Positions 31,495 to 39,595 of a stretch of 64,000 bases of DNA are shown here, in pieces. A model generated the notes under the pieces. That model ran no database searches and was not told the origin of the DNA. It saw only the letters and a list, made by a program, of their open reading frames with translations. Source of the stretch: Glaciimonas sp. (GTDB lineage Bacteria; Pseudomonadota; Gammaproteobacteria; Burkholderiales; Burkholderiaceae_D); the NCBI GenBank assembly GCA_012927625.1, contig JABBOV010000024.1, positions 62,001 to 126,000 of the forward strand, given 5' to 3'. Position 1 is the first letter of the stretch; each line of letters opens with the position of its first letter. The position numbers and the translations under genes are program-made.

Positions 31495-34371
31495 TCATTG
31501 CACCCGCCAGCGAATCGAAAACAGGGTTTCGGCCTGGACGCTCTGCGTCAGCCGTTGTTCAAGCTGGGCGATCAGTTGATCGCGTTTTTCGATGATCGCG
31601 TCTTCCACCTCAAAAACTTCCTGGCGCTGCCTGCGCTGTTTTTGCTCCAGCGTGCGCAACTGAATCTGGATGCCGGCTTGTGCTTCGATCGAGATTGCCT
31701 GGCGGCTGTCGCGCTTAATCTGGGCGATTTGTTGCTTGGTGCTGCGCAAGTGTTCTTCTGCGGCGAGCAATTTGTCTTCGGCCCATTTTTCCAGCTTGTT
31801 GCGCTCGTCATGGAACAGGCGTTGGTTGCTGTCGAGGATGGCGGCGACTTCGGCTTCCACCCGGCGTTGGCTGTTGCTGTCGAGCCAGGCTGGTGCGCTG
31901 GCGCTGATGCCGGCCGGTTTGGCGGTGGCTTCCAGCATTAGCATTTTTTCGCAGGTCTCCTGATCGAGCACGCTGCCGTTATCGGTGCGGGCGATGAACA
32001 GCAGGCGCTCGCAAATATCGAAGGCTTTGACTTGTAGCCGTATCAGGCGCAGCCAGCCGCTGTCGCCGCGCAAGGGTTCCAGCACGCTGATGCGAGTTGG
32101 ATGGCGACTGTGGTCGAAGATGATTTCTGCCGGTGGCGTGGCAGCGGCCTGCGCTTGCGCCAGCGTCCATTCACCCAACGGGTGCGTCAGGCGGTAAGCG
32201 TGCGCCAGCATGTCGGGCTGGATTGCGCCACGCAGTAATTGATAGCGGCCTGCAGCGACGCCAGGGACCGGCGGGCGCGTCAGCGAAAACGCGTAATGCG
32301 CGTCGTCAAACTGCGCATGGCTGGCTAATGTGTAGCGGCTCGCGCCCCAGAACCAGCGCCCGAACTTGTCGAGCCGGGATTCGGCTTCATCCAGACGCAG
32401 CCTGAGGCGGTCGTGCACGTCTTCGTCAAAGCGTTCTAACAACTGCGTTTGCGTATCGCGGATGCGGGCATTGATGTCCTGCTCCAGCTCGGCTTGCAAT
32501 GCATTGAAGGCGGCTTCGATCTGCTCCGGCTGGCGGCAGGTTTCAACGATTTGCAGGATGCGTTTTTCAAAATCGATGCCGCTTTCGATGCGGCCCAGCA
32601 CTTCGTCGGAAGCCCCGAATACGCCGGAGAACAGGCTGAATTTCTCGGTCAGCAATTCCAGCACGCGCTGATCGGCATAGTTGCGGGTGTTGAGGAAATT
32701 CATCACCACGACATCGAAGCGCTGACCATAGCGATGGCAGCGGCCGATGCGCTGTTCGATGCGCTGCGGGTTCCAAGGCAAGTCGTAATTGATGACCAGT
32801 GCGCAAAATTGCAGATTGACGCCTTCGGCGGCGGCTTCGGTCGCGATCATGATGTCGGCACCGTTGTTGCCATCACCGCGGAAGCAGTCGATCAAGGCGG
32901 TGCGCCGGTCCACTTGCGGCGATCCGGTGACGCGGTCGGTGCCTTTATATTGGGCCAGCCAGGCCTGATAAATCCGTGTGGCGTGTTCGCTGTTATTGCT
33001 GCCGCTGAAGGTGACAATGCGCCCGTGATAACCGTTCGCAGCAAGAAACTGCGCCAGATAATCCTGGGTGCGGCGCGATTCGGTGAAGATGATGGCTTTC
33101 TTCGGCCCCTTCAGTTCGGCCATTTTGGCCAATCCTGCAGCCAGCCCTTGCAACAGCGACTGGGCTTTGGTGTCGGTTTTCAGCGCGCCGACGGCAGCAA
33201 TGAAGCGGTCCATCTCTGCGATTTCTGCCCGGACAAGATTGACATTGATGATGTCAGGCGTTTTATCGCTGTCATCGTCGACTTCGTCCTCTGCTTCTTC
33301 GAGATAGTCTTGTTCCAGCTCTTCGTCTTGCACCAATTGCGCGACCAGATCATCCTGCGATACTGTCGCATCCTGTTCCAGCAACCGGACCAGCCTGGCT
33401 CGTATGGTGCGCAATGTGGCCACGACGGCATGCGCGCTGGACGCCAGCAGCTTGCGCAGGATCAGTGCGGTCAGGTGGCGCTGCTTTTTGGGAAGCGCGT
33501 AGGACTCTTCATTTTGCAAAAAGGCGGAGATGGATTCGTAGAGCCGCTGTTCGTCGTCGGTCGGGTTGAATTTTTGCGTCAGTGGCTTGCGCTCGGTGTA
33601 TTTGACGTATTCCAGTACGTCCTTGCGCAGCGAGCGCTGCACGAAAGTCTGCAAACGCGCGCGCAATGCCGGCAGATCGGCGCCGCTTTGCATGTACTGG
33701 CGACGGAATGCGGTTTCATCGCCGAACTGGTGTTCGTCGATCAGGGTGGAAAGGCCGTACAGCTCCAGCAAGGAGTTTTGCAGCGGCGTGGCAGTCAGCA
33801 GCAACTTTTGTCGCCCGTCCAATGCGCGCTTGAGCGCCTGTCCGATGCGGTTGGTCGGGCGATGCGCATTGCGCAGTTTGTGCGCCTCATCAATAACGAC
33901 CAGATCCCAGCACACGCTGCGCAGCTCGGCCTCCAGCCGTACCGCAAACTGGTAAGACATGATGAGTATCTGCTTGCTGCACAGCGCATCGAAAGACTGG
34001 CCTAAGAATGTCTTGCGCAGCGTGGGTGTATCAAGAATCAGGCTGCGTAGATTGAATTTGTCGAGCAGCTCTTGCGACCATTGCTTGCGCAAGCTGGCCG
34101 GGCAAATGATCAGCAAACGACGCTTGCGCTCGGCCCAGTACTGCCCCAGCACCAGCGCCGCTTCGATGGTTTTGCCGAGACCGACCTCGTCGGCCAGGAT
34201 TATGCCCTTACTAAGCGGATTTTTAAGCGCAAACAGCGCGGCTTCGATCTGGTGCGGATTCAGGTCGACATTGGCGTCGAACAGCGATTGCGACAAGCGA
34301 TCAACCCCGTCGGCGGCATGGCGCAGCGTCAGTGCATGTGCGTAGTATTTGGCGTGGTAAACGGTGAACAT
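31495..34371 (-). CDS. SNF2/RapA-family helicase of the defence island
   Basis: A 958-residue SF2 ATPase of the SNF2 class. Motif I DEVGLGKTIEAA lies near residue 65, motif II VIDEAHKLRN near 160, motif III LLLTATPLQNS near 185, and motif VI QRIGRCHRYGQ near 542. The C-terminal 300 residues include long charged coiled-coil segments rich in Glu, Arg and Gln. The frame stays open to a GTG at 34428, but the extra 19 residues are cysteine-rich and unlike the family, while the ATG at 34371 begins MFTVYHAKYYAH, which looks like a genuine N-terminus. Helicases of this type accompany methyltransferases in class 1 DISARM (DrmD with DrmMI). DrmA, DrmB and DrmC are not here, so the set is not canonical DISARM. 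Confidence 0.85.
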   Translation of the reverse strand: MFTVYHAKYYAHALTLRHAADGVDRLSQSLFDANVDLNPHQIEAALFALKNPLSKGIILADEVGLGKTIEAALVLGQYWAERKRRLLIICPASLRKQWSQELLDKFNLRSLILDTPTLRKTFLGQSFDALCSKQILIMSYQFAVRLEAELRSVCWDLVVIDEAHKLRNAHRPTNRIGQALKRALDGRQKLLLTATPLQNSLLELYGLSTLIDEHQFGDETAFRRQYMQSGADLPALRARLQTFVQRSLRKDVLEYVKYTERKPLTQKFNPTDDEQRLYESISAFLQNEESYALPKKQRHLTALILRKLLASSAHAVVATLRTIRARLVRLLEQDATVSQDDLVAQLVQDEELEQDYLEEAEDEVDDDSDKTPDIINVNLVRAEIAEMDRFIAAVGALKTDTKAQSLLQGLAAGLAKMAELKGPKKAIIFTESRRTQDYLAQFLAANGYHGRIVTFSGSNNSEHATRIYQAWLAQYKGTDRVTGSPQVDRRTALIDCFRGDGNNGADIMIATEAAAEGVNLQFCALVINYDLPWNPQRIEQRIGRCHRYGQRFDVVVMNFLNTRNYADQRVLELLTEKFSLFSGVFGASDEVLGRIESGIDFEKRILQIVETCRQPEQIEAAFNALQAELEQDINARIRDTQTQLLERFDEDVHDRLRLRLDEAESRLDKFGRWFWGASRYTLASHAQFDDAHYAFSLTRPPVPGVAAGRYQLLRGAIQPDMLAHAYRLTHPLGEWTLAQAQAAATPPAEIIFDHSRHPTRISVLEPLRGDSGWLRLIRLQVKAFDICERLLFIARTDNGSVLDQETCEKMLMLEATAKPAGISASAPAWLDSNSQRRVEAEVAAILDSNQRLFHDERNKLEKWAEDKLLAAEEHLRSTKQQIAQIKRDSRQAISIEAQAGIQIQLRTLEQKQRRQRQEVFEVEDAIIEKRDQLIAQLEQRLTQSVQAETLFSIRWRVQ

Positions 34372-34484
34372 GAAACCCGGGCAGTTTGCCGGGCAAAAAG
34401 CCGCATCCTTACAGTGCTGCTTTTTCACCGCAAAAATTGCAGCTTTTTAGCGATGCTGAAATGGTGTGATGCAGATTTTTGACC

Positions 34485-34553
34485 TATGCGCAAATTATTT
34501 GATCAAAAAATGCATTATACGCAAATAAATTACCAAACTTTGGCGGAATCCGC
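34485..34553. promoter_or_regulatory. helicase promoter with operator-like repeats for the XRE regulator
   Basis: Between the divergent helicase and XRE genes are two near-identical direct repeats, TATGCGCAAAT at 34485-34495 and TATACGCAAAT at 34516-34526 (10 of 11 bases, 31 bp apart, about three helical turns). Between them lies a perfect palindrome TTTGATCAAA (34498-34507). Another, GCGGA-A-TCCGC, is at 34543-34553. On the - strand a perfect TATAAT (34514-34519) overlaps the second repeat and could be the -10 box of the defence operon, although no good -35 was found. Binding there by the XRE protein would repress the operon; this is an inference. Confidence 0.5.
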
Positions 34554-34591
34554 TTTCTTCATCTGCAATAGAGGCATTGACAATTTGGGCT

Positions 34592-34957
34592 ATGAAAATA
34601 GGTCAAGTTATTCGCAATCTCAGGTTGGCAAAAAAAGCGACATTGGAAGATATTGCGTTCATTGCGGAAATGGATGCGGCTAATTTGTCACGAATTGAAC
34701 GTGGCAAGCAAAACCCCACGCCAGAGATTACGGAGAAGCTTGCGACCGCCTTTAACTTGCCGGTTTCCTCGCTGTATCTGATGGCAGAACAGACCGCTGC
34801 CCCGTATCAAATCAGCGACAGCAAGGAGGACGTAAAGCAGGTCACGCGACGACTGGAGGGGTTCGTGACGCAGTTCATGTTGCTATCGCCATCCAATCAG
34901 CAGCTCATCAATGAATTCATCGGCGTGATGCTGAAAGCGCAGCATAAATCGGAGTAA
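34592..34957 (+). CDS. XRE-family transcriptional regulator
   Basis: A 121-residue protein with an N-terminal Cro/C1-type helix-turn-helix: MKIGQVIRNLRLAKKATLED, then NLSRIERGKQNPTPEITEKLA as the recognition helix region. The C-terminal half is helical and may mediate dimerisation. I use ATG 34592; an in-frame TTG at 34577 would add five residues but lies too close to its only purine block. It is divergent from the SNF2 helicase, with repeats and a -10 box between them, so it probably controls the defence genes and itself. Confidence 0.85.
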   Translation: MKIGQVIRNLRLAKKATLEDIAFIAEMDAANLSRIERGKQNPTPEITEKLATAFNLPVSSLYLMAEQTAAPYQISDSKEDVKQVTRRLEGFVTQFMLLSPSNQQLINEFIGVMLKAQHKSE

Positions 34958-35126
34958 TGCGTGGCCGGGGATTCCGGATTGGGTAAGGGGACTCAAGCCA
35001 TGTTGGGCTTCGCTGCGCTCAGGACCAACCTACGGGGTATTTTTGGTTGGGTATGTGATAAAAAATACGTTCTCGCACTGTCTGATTGGTTTTTTTAAAA
35101 CACATCGTCCTGTATTCCCATGCAAT
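34958..35126. repeat. intergenic region with degenerate REP-like repeat
   Basis: This 169-base gap lies between the XRE regulator and cobA (convergent). It holds an imperfect palindrome around 35001-35031 whose centre GGGCTTCGCTGCGCTC resembles REP-like intergenic elements, and an inverted repeat GTATTTTT/AAAAATAC at 35037-35044 and 35061-35068. No gene is supported. It marks the right edge of the defence island; I found no direct repeat shared with the left edge at 24438-24535. Confidence 0.4.
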
Positions 35127-35834
35127 TCAACGCTGTGCCATGGCTTGTCCTATCATGACCAGCACCGGGCCGATCATGCCAGGTAGCCCGTCCGCTAAAT
35201 CCGCCAGGCATAGGCGCATGATTTTCTGATTCTCGCGGCTACAGTTTTCGATCACGATCACCGGTGTGCTGCCGCTGCGCCCCAATGACAGCAACTTTTG
35301 CGCGGTGGCGGCGGCTTCGCGCCCGCCCATGTATTGCACCAAGGTATCGCAATCGGGCAGGCTGGTTTGCTCGGGATGGTTGGGTGCTGCGCTGGAGGTG
35401 AAAAAGGCTACGCTGCGGGCAATCCCGCGTTTGGTGAGGGGCTGTTGGGCGGCCGCTGCGGCGGCAAATGCGGTGGTGATGCCGGGTACGATTTCAACGG
35501 AAATTCCTGCCGCTTCGAGCGCCTGCAGCTCTTCGTCGGCGCGTCCAAACAGCATCGGGTCGCCGCCTTTCAAGCGCACCACTAAGCTATAACGCTTGGC
35601 GCAATCGACCAATTGTTCATTTATGAATGGTTGTGCAGTGGAGCGCTGGCCGGAACGTTTGCCCACCGAAATTTTGATCGCCTGCGGGCACAGCGCCAGC
35701 ATTTCTTCTGTCACCAGCGCATCATGCAGCACCACCTCGGCTTGCGCCAGAATGCGGGCGCCGCGTACGGTAATCAGATCTGCAGCGCCTGGCCCGGCAC
35801 CGATCAGAACGACTTTTCCCAGCGGTGTCGTCAT
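35127..35834 (-). CDS. cobA: uroporphyrinogen-III C-methyltransferase (SUMT)
   Basis: SUMT methylates uroporphyrinogen III twice to give precorrin-2, the entry to siroheme and cobalamin. Signature regions are present: VVLIGAGPGAADLITVRGAR at the N-terminus, VRLKGGDPMLFGRADEEL near residue 83, and EIVPGITTAFAAAA near residue 115. The protein has 235 residues, so it is the single-domain enzyme rather than the CysG fusion. As last gene of the cys operon it supplies siroheme for the CysI sulfite reductase. A block of palindromes separates it from cysN. Confidence 0.94.
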   Translation of the reverse strand: MTTPLGKVVLIGAGPGAADLITVRGARILAQAEVVLHDALVTEEMLALCPQAIKISVGKRSGQRSTAQPFINEQLVDCAKRYSLVVRLKGGDPMLFGRADEELQALEAAGISVEIVPGITTAFAAAAAAQQPLTKRGIARSVAFFTSSAAPNHPEQTSLPDCDTLVQYMGGREAAATAQKLLSLGRSGSTPVIVIENCSRENQKIMRLCLADLADGLPGMIGPVLVMIGQAMAQR

Positions 35835-35879
35835 GGTTTTTTGCTTTCGCTTGTAAAAATTATCTTCGACTGAAATAGC

Positions 35880-35983
35880 CGTCGGGCCGAAGCCCGACGT
35901 TATTTTTAGAAGTGAAGTAGGACGGGGGCAACCCGCCCCGCATCGGCTAAATGTTTTACCGAGTGCGCGCGGGTTGCACCCGC
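35880..35983. repeat. cluster of palindromic REP-like repeats between cysN and cobA
   Basis: Three palindromes stand in 104 bases. CGTCGGGC-CGAA-GCCCGACG at 35880-35899 is a perfect 8-bp stem with a tetraloop followed by TTATTTTT on the + strand. An imperfect one with CGGGGGCAACCCGCC lies near 35922-35937. GCGGGT-TGC-ACCCGC is at 35969-35983, flanked by CTCTAC. The same core with a TGC/GTA centre recurs at 31397 and 54245. They may stabilise the 3' end of the upstream cys mRNA. Confidence 0.6.
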
Positions 35984-35993
35984 TCTACCTGCT

Positions 35994-37316
35994 TTAATCG
36001 AGTCTGATCATCCCTGCCGCCACAGTTTGGTGCGTGACTTCGTCAATCAGGATGAAGGCGCCGGTGGCGCGGATTGCATCGTAGGCATCGGCGCAAAGCG
36101 CTTGCTGCACATTGATGCTGACGCGGGCGATGTCGTTGAGTTTGACGTTATCGGCTACGCGTTTTTCCTGGGTGTTAATGTCCAGCAGCGTTTCTATTTT
36201 CGTGATCTTGGCGGCAACCTGTTTGGTGGTGTGCTTGAGCCAATATTTGCGACGCAAGTCGAGCGGTTCTTCCGACAGCCAGCAGATATCGGCTTGCACG
36301 GTCTTGAGCAGGGTCGCCGGACGCTCTGCGGATGCCAGCATGTCGCCACGCGAAATATCCAGGTATTCGTCGAGCAAAATAGTCACAGATTGGCCTACCA
36401 CGGCAGACGGCAGCGAGCCTTCCAGTGTCAGGATATCTTTCACAGTCGCACTTTGGCTGCCAGGCTGCACTACCAGTTTGTCGCCCTTGCGCACCATGCC
36501 GGCTTCGATGCGCCCCATGTAGCCACGGAAATCATTGGCTTCATGGCCGTTATGGCGTGCTACCAGTTGCACCGGAAAGCGCAACGGTTCATCGTGCGAT
36601 TCGTCGTAGACGCTCAGGGATTCCAGCAGTTCGATCAACGTCGGGCCCTGGTACCACGGCATCTTGTCGCCGGCAGTCACCACGTTGTCGCCGGTCAGAG
36701 CGGACAGCGGGATCGGATGGATGTCTTTCAGACCGAGTTGCTGGGCGAATTCCTGATAGGCGGCCACGATGCGGTCATACACAGTTTGATCATAATTGAC
36801 CAAATCCATCTTGTTGACGGCGACGATTACATGTTCGATTTGCAGCAAGTGGGCGATGGTCGAATGGCGTTTGGTCTGGATTAGCAATTCAACACTGCCG
36901 TCATCACCCAACTTCACTTTAGAAACATCCACCAGAATAATTACCGCGTCGGCGGTCGATGCGCCGGTCACCATGTTGCGCGTGTATTGCTCATGGCCCG
37001 GGGTGTCGGCGATGATGAACTTGCGCTTGGGGGTGGCGAAATAGCGGTAAGCGACGTCAATCGTGATGCCTTGTTCGCGCTCCGCTTCCAGGCCGTCAGT
37101 TAGTAATGACAAATCAATCGTGTCGCCCACCGTGCGTTTGTGCTTGGCGCGCGACATGGCGTCGAGTTGATCGGCGAAGATGCCTTTGCTGTCAAACAGC
37201 AGGCGGCCAATCAGCGTGCTCTTGCCATCATCGACAGAGCCGGCGGTGATGAAACGCAGCAGGCCGCGTTCTTTTTTCGATTCGCTCAGTACGGATTCGG
37301 AAACAATTGCGTTCAT
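35994..37316 (-). CDS. cysN: sulfate adenylyltransferase subunit 1 (GTPase)
   Basis: CysN is the EF-Tu-like GTPase that drives the CysD sulfurylase reaction making adenosine 5'-phosphosulfate (APS). The GTPase motifs are complete: G1 GSVDDGKSTLIGRLL near residue 27, G3 DTPGHEQYTRNM, and G4 NKMD. Domains II and III follow to residue 440. There is no CysC (APS kinase) fusion, which fits direct APS reduction by the CysH type present upstream. Its start overlaps the cysD stop by one base. Confidence 0.96.
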   Translation of the reverse strand: MNAIVSESVLSESKKERGLLRFITAGSVDDGKSTLIGRLLFDSKGIFADQLDAMSRAKHKRTVGDTIDLSLLTDGLEAEREQGITIDVAYRYFATPKRKFIIADTPGHEQYTRNMVTGASTADAVIILVDVSKVKLGDDGSVELLIQTKRHSTIAHLLQIEHVIVAVNKMDLVNYDQTVYDRIVAAYQEFAQQLGLKDIHPIPLSALTGDNVVTAGDKMPWYQGPTLIELLESLSVYDESHDEPLRFPVQLVARHNGHEANDFRGYMGRIEAGMVRKGDKLVVQPGSQSATVKDILTLEGSLPSAVVGQSVTILLDEYLDISRGDMLASAERPATLLKTVQADICWLSEEPLDLRRKYWLKHTTKQVAAKITKIETLLDINTQEKRVADNVKLNDIARVSINVQQALCADAYDAIRATGAFILIDEVTHQTVAAGMIRLD

Positions 37317-38251
37317 CAGAAATAACCTGCTTTCTTGCGTTTTTCCATAGAGGCTTCAGATGTCTGGTCATCCATGCGGGTTGCACCGCGCTCGGTAATT
37401 TGGGTAATGGCGGTCTCGGCAATAATCGCCGCGACGGTTGCGGCGTCGGAGGCTACCGGGCAGGTGCAAGAAATATCGCCAACGGTGCGAAAGCGCACGA
37501 CTTGTGTCTCGACAGTTTCGCCTTCTTTGGCCGGTGTCAGATCGGTCAGCGGCACCAGCAAACCGTTACGCGGGATTACCTGGCGCTGATGGGCGAAGTA
37601 GATCGACGGCAGCGCCAGTTTTTCGCGCTCGATATATTGCCAGATGTCGAGTTCGGTCCAGTTGGAGATCGGGAACACCCGCATGTTTTCACCCGGATGG
37701 ACACGGGTGTTATACAAGTCCCACAGTTCCGGGCGTTGCGCTTTCGGGTCCCATTGGCCGAATTCGTCGCGGAAGGAAAAGATGCGCTCCTTGGCGCGGG
37801 CTTTTTCTTCATCGCGGCGGGCGCCGCCGATACAGGCATCGAACTTGAATTCAGCGATAGTTTCCAGCAAGGTTACGGCTTGCGCGGCATTGCGCGAATC
37901 GGTTGCCGGATTGCGCAAGCGCACTGTGCCGCGCTCCATGGAATCCGCAACCGAGCGCACGATCAGGCGCTCGCCTATTTCGGCTACACGACGGTCGCGA
38001 AATTCGATCACTTCGGCAAAATTGTGGCCAGTGTCGATATGTACCAGCGGGAATGGGAATTTACCGGGACGGAAGGCTTTTTCAGCGAGACGTACCAGCA
38101 CTACGGAGTCTTTGCCACCGGAGAACAGCAATGCCGGATTTGCGCATTCGGCCGCCACTTCGCGCATGATGTGGATCGCTTCGGATTCCAGCCAGTCCAG
38201 ATGACGGTTACTGGCGGCATCGATAAAGTGCTTTTTAACTGCATTATTCAT
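37316..38251 (-). CDS. cysD: sulfate adenylyltransferase subunit 2
   Basis: CysD belongs to the ATP-pyrophosphatase/PAPS-reductase fold and transfers AMP from ATP to sulfate, powered by CysN. The PP-loop LLFSGGKDSVVLVRLAEKAF is intact near residue 41, and FRDEFGQWDPKAQRPELW lies in the conserved C-terminal part. Length 311 is standard. It sits directly upstream of cysN in the operon and 52 bases downstream of cysH. Confidence 0.96.
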   Translation of the reverse strand: MNNAVKKHFIDAASNRHLDWLESEAIHIMREVAAECANPALLFSGGKDSVVLVRLAEKAFRPGKFPFPLVHIDTGHNFAEVIEFRDRRVAEIGERLIVRSVADSMERGTVRLRNPATDSRNAAQAVTLLETIAEFKFDACIGGARRDEEKARAKERIFSFRDEFGQWDPKAQRPELWDLYNTRVHPGENMRVFPISNWTELDIWQYIEREKLALPSIYFAHQRQVIPRNGLLVPLTDLTPAKEGETVETQVVRFRTVGDISCTCPVASDAATVAAIIAETAITQITERGATRMDDQTSEASMEKRKKAGYF

Positions 38252-38303
38252 GATTTTTTTATGCCGGGTTTAATGCTAATTACTATGCTGAATATCGTGC
38301 AAA

Positions 38304-39065
38304 CTATTGTGCGGATACAGGCTTAATACGAACAAGTTTGCCATCGACGACGTGCAGGCCGCACTCTTTGGTGTCCGGGGTTTCCCACCACCAGCGTCCA
38401 GCGCGTACGTCTTCACCGGGTTGAATGGCGCGGGTACACGGTTCGCAGCCGATTGACGGATAGCCCTTGTCGTGCAGCGCATTGTAAGGCACGTTGTTGC
38501 TGCGAATGTAGTGCCAAACGTCTTGCTCCGACCAGTCTGCCAGCGGATTGAATTTAGCCATGCCGTGGGCGTCGTCTTGTTCTTGCACGTCTAGTGTTGC
38601 CCGAGTGCTTGATTGGCTGCGTCGTTGACCGGTGACCCATGCCTTGTTGCCTGCCAGCGCGCGACCCAGCGGCTCGATCTTGCGGATGTGGCAGCATTCG
38701 CGGCGCAGGGCTATGCTTTCATAGAACGCGTTCAAGCCTTTCAGTTGCACATAGGCGTCCACTGCTGCAGGTTCGGGCCGATACAGCGCCACATCATAGT
38801 CGTAGATTTCCTTGATGCGATCAATCACGTTCAGGGTTTCGGCGGGCAGGCGGCCGGTTTCCAACGTAAAGATACCAATCGGTAATTCGGCGCGCAGAAT
38901 CAGATCGGTTAGCACCATGTCTTCGGCCGCCAAACTGGAGGCGAATACGGCTGGCGTGAACTCACTGGCGATGCGGTGCAGCGTCGCTTTGGTAGCTGAA
39001 GTCAGCGCGTCGTAACTGTCATTGCTTACGCTGTTATCCACGCTGTCGTTCATGTTACTGCTCAT
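38304..39065 (-). CDS. cysH: APS reductase-type CysH
   Basis: This 253-residue protein reduces adenylyl sulfate to sulfite. The phosphosulfate-binding fold is marked by SLAAEDMVLTDLI and TLETGRLPAET. Two cysteine pairs, ECCHIRK (near residue 123) and GCEPCTRA (near 207), provide the four ligands of a [4Fe-4S] cluster, which marks the APS rather than the PAPS substrate class, and KECGLH near the C-terminus carries the catalytic cysteine. This agrees with the absence of cysC in the operon. The start overlaps the stop of the DUF934 gene as ATGA. The first 25 residues are poorly conserved Ser/Asn/Asp-rich sequence. Confidence 0.95.
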   Translation of the reverse strand: MSSNMNDSVDNSVSNDSYDALTSATKATLHRIASEFTPAVFASSLAAEDMVLTDLILRAELPIGIFTLETGRLPAETLNVIDRIKEIYDYDVALYRPEPAAVDAYVQLKGLNAFYESIALRRECCHIRKIEPLGRALAGNKAWVTGQRRSQSSTRATLDVQEQDDAHGMAKFNPLADWSEQDVWHYIRSNNVPYNALHDKGYPSIGCEPCTRAIQPGEDVRAGRWWWETPDTKECGLHVVDGKLVRIKPVSAQ

Positions 39066-39595
39066 GCTGCGGCTCCGCTGCGATGGACGCGGCGAAACAG
39101 CGGTGATTTTTCATCCCAGGATGTTTGGTATTTTTCGGAAAAATCGAACAATCCCTTGAGCGCATCTTCTATGCTGCGGTCGGCGCGTGGTGCGAATGCG
39201 TCAAAGCCAACGCGCTGCATGTAAAACAGTTGGTCGCGCAAGACGTCGCCAATGGCGCGCAATTCACCGCGATATCCGAGACGGGCACGCAGATTGTAGG
39301 CGATCGAATAACCCCGGCCGTCGGTAAATTTCGGGAAATCAACCGCGATCACGCTGAACCGATCGACTTCGCCCTGCAATGCTTCAGGCCGCTCGTCGCT
39401 GGCAAACCAGACTCCCAGCTCAAGGCGATTCTGCAGCGTGGTTTTTTGCGCCTGCCAAACTTGCAGCGGCACGATGACACGACCGTCAGTCACGCTGACA
39501 GTCTCAGCGCTCTGGTCTTCAGTCAGGCGCAGGATGATCCAATCGTCGCTGACAATAGCTTTGTTTTTGATGATCTGTGTGGTCGAGTTAGGCAT
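39062..39595 (-). CDS. DUF934 protein, partner of sulfite reductase
   Basis: A 177-residue DUF934 protein, a family found almost only next to cysI in bacteria that lack the CysJ flavoprotein. Its core is visible as DRFSVIAVDFPKFTDGRGYSIAYNLR near residues 85-110, followed by GELRAIGDVLRDQLFYMQRVGF. No cofactor-binding motif can be identified. By context it is thought to help deliver electrons or assemble the sulfite reductase; that is inference. I start it at ATG 39595 (MPNSTTQI), which overlaps the cysI stop by eight bases; a longer frame upstream has no family support. Confidence 0.88.
   Translation of the reverse strand: MPNSTTQIIKNKAIVSDDWIILRLTEDQSAETVSVTDGRVIVPLQVWQAQKTTLQNRLELGVWFASDERPEALQGEVDRFSVIAVDFPKFTDGRGYSIAYNLRARLGYRGELRAIGDVLRDQLFYMQRVGFDAFAPRADRSIEDALKGLFDFSEKYQTSWDEKSPLFRRVHRSGAAA

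Noticed and set aside
32449-34005. 518-codon + strand open frame opposite the SNF2 helicase
   Set aside because: It is antisense to a gene with full helicase motifs, has no family similarity and arises from the GC-rich codon pattern of the real gene.
35880-35907. Terminator on the + strand between cysN and cobA
   Set aside because: Both neighbours are on the - strand, and other palindromes lie next to it, so it is better explained as a repeat element.
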